64,000 nt of DNA, taken from contig CAVOJD010000008.1 of assembly GCA_963696075.1 (NCBI GenBank), forward strand, positions 124,001 through 188,000, given 5' to 3'. Of this stretch, positions 8,874-15,825 are shown one piece after another. Below the pieces are notes generated by a model, which saw only the letters and a list, made by a program, of their open reading frames with translations, had not been told where the DNA came from and searched no databases. The stretch is from CAJQQK01 sp963696075 (GTDB lineage: Bacteria > Pseudomonadota > Alphaproteobacteria > Rhizobiales > Hyphomicrobiaceae). The position numbers were made by a program, and so were the translations under genes. Position 1 is the first letter of the stretch, and every line of letters starts with the position of its first letter.

Positions 8874-9191
8874 ATGCGTTGGCTGATCGGCTTCCTTGGC
8901 GTTCTGGTATTGCTCGCCCTATTTATCTGGTTTGCCGGCGTTGGCCGGGAAACATGGACGTCGCGCTTTCGTATCGGCGTCGAAGTGGAGACGCCGCATG
9001 GCCTCAAGACCGGGTCGAGCGGCGATATTCATTGGCTGCTGGATGTCGTGGCGCCGACCCCGGCGCATACGGCGGCGGTGATTGGGAATTTCAGGCCGGT
9101 CGTGAACATAGATGGCGAAGTGCGGTTGCATCCGATCGTGACGCGGCTGGTCGGGCGGGAAGTGCTGGAGCAGCTTGGGGTACGCTCGTGA
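8874..9191 (+). CDS. Chimeric ORF: MRWL anchor fused to an acyltransferase C-terminal piece
   Basis: 105 residues. Residues 1-48 are the signal-anchor N-terminus of the MRWL family (as at 12502 and 13332). At GLKTGSS the sequence switches in frame to GDIHWLLDVVAP and the rest of the HlyC-like C-terminus. The two parents share only CGAGCG at the junction (about 9014-9021), so a microhomology deletion is the likely origin. The product keeps the conserved Asp block but not the His segment. It overlaps the next gene by 4 nt (GTGA), so it is probably translated. Confidence 0.6.
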   Translation: MRWLIGFLGVLVLLALFIWFAGVGRETWTSRFRIGVEVETPHGLKTGSSGDIHWLLDVVAPTPAHTAAVIGNFRPVVNIDGEVRLHPIVTRLVGREVLEQLGVRS

Positions 9192-9679
9192 GCCGCACCT
9201 GCCTGATAATCATCCTAGTTCTAATTGGCGCCGGACTTTTGTCAGTTCTGCAGCAAATATATTGGCCCTTTCGAGAATTAAGTGAGTTCAGATATCGAGC
9301 GCGCTTTATCCTTTTAGCCTTGTATTGGAATTATTGGTGGCTCTTGCCATGCATATCACTTTTGGCGATTTTTATTGGACGGTTGAATAATTTCAAACCA
9401 GTTCTAATCATTGCAACCGCGGCGGCGCCCTTACCCATATTACTGTATGGCGTCATAGTTTTCTCGAGATGGCGTGATGCTTCAAACACCGCGGCCCTCG
9501 GCTTAGGCATAGGCTTAATACCAATCATTGCTACCGCCGCAGTTGCGTTGATTCTGTACGTGCACGGAAAAAGCCTCAGTCAAAATTGGGAAAGGCGGCA
9601 TACCATCGCAGCAGCTTGTGTTTTTTTTGCCACGGCCTGCCATATAACCATATCCAGAATTGTAATATCTGCTCCGTAA
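9188..9679 (+). CDS. Small multi-pass membrane protein, copy 1
   Basis: 163 residues from GTG 9188, overlapping the stop of the chimeric ORF by 4 nt. Four to five hydrophobic segments are visible (about residues 5-22, 50-68, 78-97, 105-130, 140-158), with LQQIYWPF after the first. About half the residues match the copies at 9991 and 10792. No family recognised. The coupling of every acyltransferase fragment of this type to one such gene suggests a functional pair at the inner membrane. Confidence 0.65.
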   Translation: MSRTCLIIILVLIGAGLLSVLQQIYWPFRELSEFRYRARFILLALYWNYWWLLPCISLLAIFIGRLNNFKPVLIIATAAAPLPILLYGVIVFSRWRDASNTAALGLGIGLIPIIATAAVALILYVHGKSLSQNWERRHTIAAACVFFATACHITISRIVISAP

Positions 9680-9718
9680 ACCGAACACGATGTCCTCCAA
9701 CATTCAAGCGATACAAAC

Positions 9719-9994
9719 ATGTCTGACAACTACCAAGTTGACTACACTCAAGCAGGGATCGGTTATATCCAGCAGCATGGCGGAACATTCCCGATCCGGT
9801 TGCAGCCGGAGGAGTGGACGAGCGGCGATATTAATTGGTTGCTGGATGTGATCGCACCGAACCCGCATTTGGCGGCCGCCGTTGTTGCGAACTTCGGGCA
9901 GGTGGTGAAGAAGGGTGGCGAGATGCGATTGCATCCGATCGTGGCGCGGCTGGTCGGGCGAGAAATGCTAGAGAGCATCGGGGTGCGCTCGTGA
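9719..9994 (+). CDS. HlyC-like C-terminal domain ORF, copy 2
   Basis: 91 residues. A short leader MSDNYQVDYTQ...YIQQH, not present in the full-length protein, is joined to GTFPIRLQPEEWTSGD and the rest of the HlyC-like C-terminus through GVRS. It contains the conserved Asp region but no counterpart of the His95 segment, so catalysis is unlikely on its own. The stop overlaps the GTG of the next gene by 4 nt. It is nearly identical to the ORF at 10520. Confidence 0.65.
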   Translation: MSDNYQVDYTQAGIGYIQQHGGTFPIRLQPEEWTSGDINWLLDVIAPNPHLAAAVVANFGQVVKKGGEMRLHPIVARLVGREMLESIGVRS

Positions 9995-10482
9995 GACGCG
10001 TCGGCTTGACCATCGTCCTCGCCTTGGTTGGCGTCGGTCTATTGTCGATTCTCCAGCAAATATACTGGCCTTTGCCAGAAATAAGATCTATCCGATTTCA
10101 GAATGGAATCCATTTTCTTCACACTTACTATGCGCACGGATGGATCCTACCCTGCATATCAATTCTAGTGATCCTGGTCGGTCGTCAAATGCATGCTGCA
10201 CCTGCTGCAACCATCATATTGTCTGCCGCACCCCTGCCTTTATTCCTATGCCTAGCCGCGATCTTTTCACGTTGGAATATTGCATTTGGGATTGCCATAT
10301 ATGGCGTTGGTGTTGGCCTTTTGCCGTTCATAGCGTCGATCATCGCTGCCACAATAGCCACAATTCGGGCAAAAGGCAGTAGTTCGAAATGGAAAGCTCG
10401 CCATACTTTTGCAGCTTTCGGCGTGGTCTGCGCAACAGCGCTCCATGTAGCGATCTCCAGGCTCACAGCCTCAATTCCATGA
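9991..10482 (+). CDS. Small multi-pass membrane protein, copy 2
   Basis: 163 residues from GTG 9991 (MRRVGLTIVLALVGVG), with four to five membrane segments. Nearly identical to the product at 10792, with only scattered substitutions (for example RWNIAF against NWQVAF). Part of an 801-bp tandem duplication. Function unknown. Confidence 0.65.
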   Translation: MRRVGLTIVLALVGVGLLSILQQIYWPLPEIRSIRFQNGIHFLHTYYAHGWILPCISILVILVGRQMHAAPAATIILSAAPLPLFLCLAAIFSRWNIAFGIAIYGVGVGLLPFIASIIAATIATIRAKGSSSKWKARHTFAAFGVVCATALHVAISRLTASIP

Positions 10483-10519
10483 GTGAATGCCAATTTGGTG
10501 GAGCATAGAGAACAACAAC

Positions 10520-10795
10520 ATGACTGATAATTATCAAGTTGACTACACTCAAACAGGGATCGGTTATATCCAGCAGCATGCCGGAACATTTCCAATCCGG
10601 TTGCAGCCGGAGGAGTGGACGAGCGGCGATACTAGTTGGTTGCTGGATGTGATCGCACCGAACCCGCATTTGGCGGCCGCCGTTGTTGCGAACTTCGGGC
10701 AGGTGGTGAAGAAGGGTGGCGAGATGCGATTGCATCCGATCGTGGCGCGGCTGGTCGGGCGAGAAATGCTAGAGAGCATCGGGGTGCGCTCGTGA
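10520..10795 (+). CDS. HlyC-like C-terminal domain ORF, copy 3
   Basis: 91 residues from ATG 10520 (MTDNYQVDYTQTGIGYI). Same architecture as the ORF at 9719: a private 21-residue leader, then the PEEWTSGD block and the HlyC-like C-terminus. The stop overlaps the following GTG by 4 nt. The frame is open 33 nt upstream, but the ATG here matches the start of its duplicate. Confidence 0.65.
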   Translation: MTDNYQVDYTQTGIGYIQQHAGTFPIRLQPEEWTSGDTSWLLDVIAPNPHLAAAVVANFGQVVKKGGEMRLHPIVARLVGREMLESIGVRS

Positions 10796-11283
10796 GACGC
10801 GTCGGCTTGACCATCGTCCTCGCCTTGGTTGGCGTCGGTCTATTGTCGATTCTCCAGCAAATATACTGGCCTTTGCCAGAAATAAGATCTATCCGATTTC
10901 AGAATGAAATCCATTTTTTTCACACTTACTATGCGCACGGATGGATCCTACCCTGCATATCAATTCTAGTGATCCTGGTCGGTCGTCAAATGCATGCTGC
11001 ACCTGCTGCAACCATCATATTGTCTGCCGCACCCCTGCCTTTATTCCTATGCCTAGCAGCGATTTTTTCAAATTGGCAGGTTGCATTTGGGATTGCCATA
11101 TATGGCGTTGGTATTGGCCTTTTGCCGTTCATAGCGTCGATCATCGCTGCCACAATAGCCACAATTCGGGCAAAAGGCAGTAGTTCGAAATGGAAAGCTC
11201 GCCATACTCTTGCAGCTTTCGGCGTGGTCTGCGCAACAGCGCTCCATGTAGCGATCTCCAGGCTCACAGCCTCAATTCCATGA
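10792..11283 (+). CDS. Small multi-pass membrane protein, copy 3
   Basis: 163 residues from GTG 10792, a near-duplicate of the protein at 9991, with the same four to five membrane segments and the same coupling to the upstream acyltransferase fragment. It is kept open despite duplication, which argues against simple decay. Confidence 0.65.
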   Translation: MRRVGLTIVLALVGVGLLSILQQIYWPLPEIRSIRFQNEIHFFHTYYAHGWILPCISILVILVGRQMHAAPAATIILSAAPLPLFLCLAAIFSNWQVAFGIAIYGVGIGLLPFIASIIAATIATIRAKGSSSKWKARHTLAAFGVVCATALHVAISRLTASIP

Positions 11284-11320
11284 GTGAATGCCAATTTGGT
11301 GGAGCATTGAGAACAACACC

Positions 11321-11734
11321 ATGACTGATAATTATCAAGTTGACTACACTCAAACAGGGATCGGTTACATCCAACAGCATGCCGGAACGTTTCCGATCCG
11401 GTTGCAGTCGGATGACTGGACGAGCGGCGATATTCATTGGCTGCTGAATGTCGTGGCGCCGACGCTCGCGCACGCGGCTGCGGTGATCAACTGGTTCGGG
11501 CAGGTGTTGGCCAACGGGAGAACGGGTCGCTCAATACCTGACCGCGAATTGCGGCTTCATCCGATTGTGACGGAGCTTGTGGGCGACCAAGCCTTGTCGC
11601 AGATTGGTGTGCGGCCCCTCTGCAGATCCGATGCCACAGGCTTGGACAGTGACGCCAACGTTTCTGTCGAGACAAGGGATCACCGACGACGTCAGACTTC
11701 TCAATCGCAAGACATTAAGGGCGACATATCTTGA
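11321..11734 (+). CDS. HlyC-like C-terminal domain ORF, copy 4, with extended tail
   Basis: 137 residues from ATG 11321. It shares the MTDNYQVDYTQTGIGYI leader with copies 2 and 3, then DDWTSGDIHWLLNVVAP, where the second Asp of the block is Asn. The C-terminal region is diverged and extended by about 40 polar residues. Its TGA overlaps the TTG start of the next gene by 4 nt. Here the partner is the six-cysteine protein rather than the 163-residue membrane protein, so the fragment has been combined with different downstream partners. Confidence 0.6.
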   Translation: MTDNYQVDYTQTGIGYIQQHAGTFPIRLQSDDWTSGDIHWLLNVVAPTLAHAAAVINWFGQVLANGRTGRSIPDRELRLHPIVTELVGDQALSQIGVRPLCRSDATGLDSDANVSVETRDHRRRQTSQSQDIKGDIS

Positions 11735-12276
11735 AATGGCTCTTTCGAATAGCTGGTCTCATCGCCGCGATATATTTGGCAACATTGTCCCTAGGCTATG
11801 TTGTCCTGGGTGAGATTAGGATGGAGAAACCGAATATTGGGAAGCCTCTTCGGCCTGCCGACAACGCATCAGCAAGTTGGATTGATCATCGTTGCTACAT
11901 CTCGCGATTTCTACCACTTGCCATCTATGTCGCGATGAATAAGGAAAAGGTTTCCACAGTCCAAAATCCTCCGAGGCTACTTACGGTGCCCTACGCCAGG
12001 GGTGGTCAATCTTGGAGGCCGAACCAGGGACCAAGCCGAGGTTGGCTAGCCGGAATCAGATGCTCACGGGAAGCTGAGGTTGAGTACGTGTCAGGGGGCA
12101 TTGTTAGCTCCCGTGAGACCTTTACGACATGCGGCCAGTTCGTCAATCAACTGCAGTCTTGCTATGCCGTAAAGTTTAATCGTGCAGCCGTAAGAGACGT
12201 CCGATCTAAGTTCAGCACTTTCTGCGTTGAAGATCTATCTGACACCCCCTGCAATTCAATAAATTTGCCGTTCTGA
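11731..12276 (+). CDS. Membrane-anchored six-cysteine protein, paralogue 2
   Basis: 181 residues from TTG 11731. It begins MKWLFRIAGLIAAIYL and has a single N-terminal membrane segment. The six cysteines (HRCY, IRCS, TTCG, QSCY, TFCV, TPCN) align with those of the paralogue at 8011, as do EKPNIGKP and the C-terminal CNSINLPF. Middle sections are strongly diverged. Probably a disulfide-stabilised periplasmic domain. Function unknown. Confidence 0.7.
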   Translation: MKWLFRIAGLIAAIYLATLSLGYVVLGEIRMEKPNIGKPLRPADNASASWIDHRCYISRFLPLAIYVAMNKEKVSTVQNPPRLLTVPYARGGQSWRPNQGPSRGWLAGIRCSREAEVEYVSGGIVSSRETFTTCGQFVNQLQSCYAVKFNRAAVRDVRSKFSTFCVEDLSDTPCNSINLPF

Positions 12277-12325
12277 AGATATCTAGCAGCAGCCACCACC
12301 CCCGAGCCAATCCTCACAGCCGTAG

Positions 12326-12351
12326 GGTGCGTTAGCGAAGCGTAACGCACC
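12326..12351. repeat. Palindromic repeat GGTGCGTTA-N8-TAACGCACC, copy 2
   Basis: Same 9-bp arms and loop as at 8687. The surrounding block, from about 12290 to 12650, repeats 8651-9018 almost base for base. Confidence 0.85.
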
Positions 12352-12385
12352 GGCATGCTAGCGCGCGCCGTAGATGAAGGAGGGA

Positions 12386-12501
12386 ATTGTTCGCCGGGCG
12401 CCCAAGCGAAATCCGACAACACTGAATGAATGGCGTCGTTGTTGACGATAGCGTGACCAATTGATTTTACAGCGAAACAGCGGAAGAATGAGGAACTGTG
12501 A
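12386..12501 (+). repeat. Repeated leader upstream of the MRWL genes, copy 2
   Basis: Near-identical to 8755-8873, ending in the same GAGGA ribosome-binding site and TGAATG start context. Confidence 0.8.
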
Positions 12502-13245
12502 ATGCGTTGGCTGATTGGCTTCCTTGGCGTTCTGGTATTGCTCGCCCTATTTATCTGGTTTGCCGGCGTTGGCCGGGAAACATGGACGTCGCGCTTTCGG
12601 ATAGGCGTCGAAGTAGAGACGCCGCATGGCCTCAAGACCGGGTCGAGCGTCATCGAAATGCGAACTGAGCGCGCCTCGGGGTTCTTGATTTGGCACGAAG
12701 CCCGCGGTGCACGCTCAAACATTCGGGGCGAGGCCGTTTTCGTCGATCTTGGCCCCGACAAGAACGGCAAACCGCAAAACCTTATCGCCCTTTTGGCGAC
12801 GGGCAAGCGTGGCGAAGACCCCAATTTCGGTTTACTGATCGCGCGTGTCTTTCTTGGGGCCAACCGACACCAAGGCACAATGGGTTTCGGCAGTTTCGCG
12901 GCTGCACTCGAAAACCTACCAACCGGCAAACGTGTTGTACTCGCTCCGCCGAACATGCCCACACTCGTCAGCTTTCGTGATCTCTCCAATCCTTCATCCG
13001 CACGCGTCGTACCATCCGATCCCAGAACGATATCAGAAACAGATTTCGGGACCGTATTTGGCGATGGTTATCGATTGAAGCGAATTTGGATAGAGAAGAC
13101 CCAATCCGCTATCCAATACAAGGGCATTGCAGACAAAGTGTCCTGGATTGGGAACTATGCAAAAGAAACAGCGTTCGAGCGGGTACTCAGAGGCAACGGC
13201 CCGGGCCCTGCTATGATGCCGGGATTAAACTTGCGGCGAGAGTAG
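12502..13245 (+). CDS. MRWL-family membrane-anchored protein 1
   Basis: 247 residues. One N-terminal membrane segment (residues 4-22, LIGFLGVLVLLALFIWFAG) is followed by a periplasmic beta-rich domain beginning FRIGVEVETPHGLKTGSS. No named family is certain; the opening VEVETP..G...GSSV is a pattern I associate with unnamed tandem proteins of alphaproteobacteria. Residues 1-185 are almost identical to the product at 13332, and the last 60 residues are unrelated to it (IEKTQSAIQYKGI ...). Confidence 0.7.
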   Translation: MRWLIGFLGVLVLLALFIWFAGVGRETWTSRFRIGVEVETPHGLKTGSSVIEMRTERASGFLIWHEARGARSNIRGEAVFVDLGPDKNGKPQNLIALLATGKRGEDPNFGLLIARVFLGANRHQGTMGFGSFAAALENLPTGKRVVLAPPNMPTLVSFRDLSNPSSARVVPSDPRTISETDFGTVFGDGYRLKRIWIEKTQSAIQYKGIADKVSWIGNYAKETAFERVLRGNGPGPAMMPGLNLRRE

Positions 13246-13249
13246 AAAT

Positions 13250-13331
13250 CAATGAACGAATGGCGTCGTTGTTGACGATAGCGTGACCATTAAATTTTGC
13301 GGCGAAACAGCGGAAGAATGAGGAACTGTGA
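13250..13331 (+). repeat. Repeated leader upstream of the MRWL genes, copy 3
   Basis: About 80 bp matching the 3' part of the leaders at 8755 and 12386. It separates two MRWL genes whose starts are 830 bp apart. Confidence 0.8.
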
Positions 13332-14090
13332 ATGCGTTGGCTGATCGGCTTCCTTGGCGTTCTGGTATTGCTCGCCCTATTTATCTGGTTTGCCGGCGTT
13401 GGCCGGGAAACATGGACGTCGCGCTTTCGGATCGGCGTCGAAGTAGAGACGCCGCATGGCCTCAAGACCGGGTCGAGCGTCATCGAAATGCGAACTGGGC
13501 GCGCCTCGGGGTTCTTGATTTGGCACGAAGCCCGCGGTGCACGCTCAAACATTCGGGGCGAGGCCGTTTTCGTCGATCTTGGCCCCGACAAGAACGGCAA
13601 ACCGCAAAACCTTATCGCCCTTTTGGCGACGGGCAAGCGTGGCGAAGACCCCAATTTCGGTTTACTGATCGCGCGTGTCTTTCTTGGGGCCAACCGACAC
13701 CAAGGCACAATGGGTTTCGGCAGTTTCGCGGCTGCACTCGAAAACCTACCAACCGGCAAACGTGTTGTGCTCGCTCCGCCGAACATGCCCACACTCGTGA
13801 GCTTTCGTGACCTCTCAAACCCTTCATCCGCACGCGTCGTGCCATCCGATCCCAGAACGATATCAGAAACAGATTTCGGGGCCGTATTTGGAAACGGGTA
13901 TCAGTTGAAGCATATCTCACTGGAACGCGTGAATGCCCCGGTGTCGCTGGGCAGCATTGCCAAGAAACTTACGTGGTTAGGTCGACCGCTACCTTGGCAT
14001 ACCCGCTCTAGCAGTGGCGGTTACGTAGATACGCGCCCCTATGACGCGACCAGTTATCGACTGCAAGCTCATCACTTTCGCAGAAAGTAG
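13332..14090 (+). CDS. MRWL-family membrane-anchored protein 2
   Basis: 252 residues. The signal anchor and first 185 residues are nearly identical to the protein at 12502, after which the tail differs completely (LERVNAPVSLGSIAKKL ... HHFRRK). At DNA level the copies diverge near 13885 here and 13055 in the other. The stop lies just before the third palindromic repeat. Function unknown. Confidence 0.7.
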   Translation: MRWLIGFLGVLVLLALFIWFAGVGRETWTSRFRIGVEVETPHGLKTGSSVIEMRTGRASGFLIWHEARGARSNIRGEAVFVDLGPDKNGKPQNLIALLATGKRGEDPNFGLLIARVFLGANRHQGTMGFGSFAAALENLPTGKRVVLAPPNMPTLVSFRDLSNPSSARVVPSDPRTISETDFGAVFGNGYQLKHISLERVNAPVSLGSIAKKLTWLGRPLPWHTRSSSGGYVDTRPYDATSYRLQAHHFRRK

Positions 14091-14126
14091 CAGCCACCAC
14101 CCCCGAGCCAATCCTCACGACCGTAG

Positions 14127-14152
14127 GGTGCGTTAGCGCAGCGTAACGCACC
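14127..14152. repeat. Palindromic repeat GGTGCGTTA-N8-TAACGCACC, copy 3
   Basis: Same arms as at 8687 and 12326, with loop GCGCAGCG. It closes the island on its right side. Confidence 0.85.
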
Positions 14153-14271
14153 GCCCCCCATCACAACACCCACGACCGCTCTCCAAAATCACCACCCTCA
14201 TCATCCACCACATCCCCCCAATCGACCGGCAACAATCCGGCCCGGACATCCCTATGGAATAACAGCCCAAT
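14153..14271. other. Non-coding stretch between island and lysA
   Basis: C-rich sequence with no credible ORF. Together with the palindromes at 14127 and 14272 it fills the 310-bp gap before lysA. Confidence 0.5.
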
Positions 14272-14304
14272 CTCCCTCTCCCCGTACGTCATGGGGAGAG
14301 GGAG
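14272..14304. repeat. Palindrome CTCCCTCTCCCC...GGGGAGAGGGAG
   Basis: Perfect 12-bp arms around nine bases, about 100 bp upstream of lysA. A close relative lies at 46652-46680. Confidence 0.75.
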
Positions 14305-14400
14305 AAAGCCCTCGCTCCCCCAAAACATCCCCCTCGCCCCCCTTGCCCCCCTCTGCTAAACCTCCAGGCCACACTCCAAACCGCCCGGCCACACCACCCC

Positions 14401-15669
14401 ATGCACCACTTCACCTACCGAGACGGCACCCTCCACGCCGAAGACGTCCCCCTCACGCGGATCGCGGACGAGGTCGGCACGCCGTTCTATTGCTATTCGA
14501 CCGCGACGCTGACCCGCCACTATCAGGTCCTCGACCAGGCGCTCACCGGCACCGACAACCTGATCTGCTACGCGGTCAAGGCCAACTCCAACCAGGCCGT
14601 ACTCGCCACCATGGCCCGCCTCGGCGCCGGCATGGACGTCGTCTCGGAAGGCGAATTGCGCCGCGCCCGCACAGCCGGCGTCACGCCCGACCGCATCATC
14701 TTCGCCGGCGTCGGCAAGACCCGCGATGAAATGGCCTATGCGCTGTCGGAAGACATCCTCGGCTTCAACGTCGAAAGCCACGCCGAACTCGAAGCGCTGT
14801 CCGCCGTCGCAACCGAAATGGGCAGGACCGCCCGCATCGCGCTGCGCATCAACCCCGACGTCGACGCCAAGACCCATGCCAAGATCTCAACCGGCAAATA
14901 CGACAACAAGTTCGGCATCCCCTACGCCGACGCCCACGCCATCTACGCCGAAGCCGCCAACCTCCCCGGCATCGAGGTGACCGGCGTTCACATGCACATC
15001 GGCAGCCAGATCACCGACCTCGCGCCCTTCGCGCAGGCCTTTGCGCTGATGCGCGATTTTGTCGGCGAGTTACGCGCCACAGGCTACAAACTCACCCACC
15101 TCGACCTCGGCGGCGGCCTCGGCGTGCCCTATCGCGGCACCAACGACATCCCCCCGCACCCGGATGAATACGCAAGCCTCGTCAAGCGCACCCTGGGCGA
15201 TCTCGGCCTCAAGCTCGTGTTCGAACCCGGCCGCATGATCACCGCCAACGCCGGCATCCTCGTCGCCCGCACGATCTACGGCAAAACGACGCCGACCAAG
15301 CGCTTCACCATCATTGACGCGGCCATGAACGATCTCATCCGGCCAACGCTTTACGACGCCTTCCACGACGTCTGGCCCGTCCGCGAACCGGCCCCCGGCA
15401 CCGAACCGGTCGAGCAGGACCTCGTCGGCCCGATATGCGAATCAGGAGACTATCTGACCGAGACCCGCCGCCTGCCGCCCTTCGCCCCGGGCGACCTTAT
15501 GGCGTTCATGTCGGCGGGCGCTTACGGCGCGGTCATGTCCTCGACCTACAATTCGCGCCCCCTGGTCCCGGAAGTCCTTGTAAACGGGGCCGAATATGCG
15601 GTGATCCGGCCACGCCAGACCATCGATGAGCTCATCTCCCTCGACCGCGTCCCTGCCTGGCTCACTTAA
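14401..15669 (+). CDS. lysA: Diaminopimelate decarboxylase
   Basis: Decarboxylates meso-diaminopimelate to lysine, the final step of lysine synthesis; a PLP-dependent cytoplasmic enzyme. 422 residues, the usual length. It shows the PLP lysine in YAVKANSN (Lys60), HIGSQ near residue 200, the phosphate-binding GGGLG near 239 and the substrate-site motif CESGDYL near 345. It is normally close behind argH-lptM, and is separated from them here by the island. The TIGR02302 gene follows 156 bp later. Confidence 0.96.
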   Translation: MHHFTYRDGTLHAEDVPLTRIADEVGTPFYCYSTATLTRHYQVLDQALTGTDNLICYAVKANSNQAVLATMARLGAGMDVVSEGELRRARTAGVTPDRIIFAGVGKTRDEMAYALSEDILGFNVESHAELEALSAVATEMGRTARIALRINPDVDAKTHAKISTGKYDNKFGIPYADAHAIYAEAANLPGIEVTGVHMHIGSQITDLAPFAQAFALMRDFVGELRATGYKLTHLDLGGGLGVPYRGTNDIPPHPDEYASLVKRTLGDLGLKLVFEPGRMITANAGILVARTIYGKTTPTKRFTIIDAAMNDLIRPTLYDAFHDVWPVREPAPGTEPVEQDLVGPICESGDYLTETRRLPPFAPGDLMAFMSAGAYGAVMSSTYNSRPLVPEVLVNGAEYAVIRPRQTIDELISLDRVPAWLT

Positions 15670-15825
15670 TCGTGTTAGCGTCTGCACAATCGCATGGGTC
15701 TCTGCCGCTGTACCGCCGACATTGAGTGTGACATTTTAAGGCCCATATGACAGGCTCAAGGTTCGACGAGACGTCGACTTGCAGCGACAATTGTCCATAG
15801 CGTCGGAAACGGCCCGGAGACCTTC

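Larger units (their letters stand above)
9736..11320 (+). repeat. Tandem duplication with 801-bp period
   Basis: Corresponding landmarks are exactly 801 bp apart: ORF starts 9719/10520, coupled GTG starts 9991/10792, and stops 10482/11283. Identity is very high across both genes and the intergenic leader, whose copy also precedes the ORF at 11321. The duplication is recent, or homogenised by gene conversion. Confidence 0.85.

Noticed and set aside
7213..14090. Classical RTX toxin operon
   Set aside because: No nonapeptide GGxGxDxUx repeats and no HlyB/HlyD/TolC-type exporter genes in the window.
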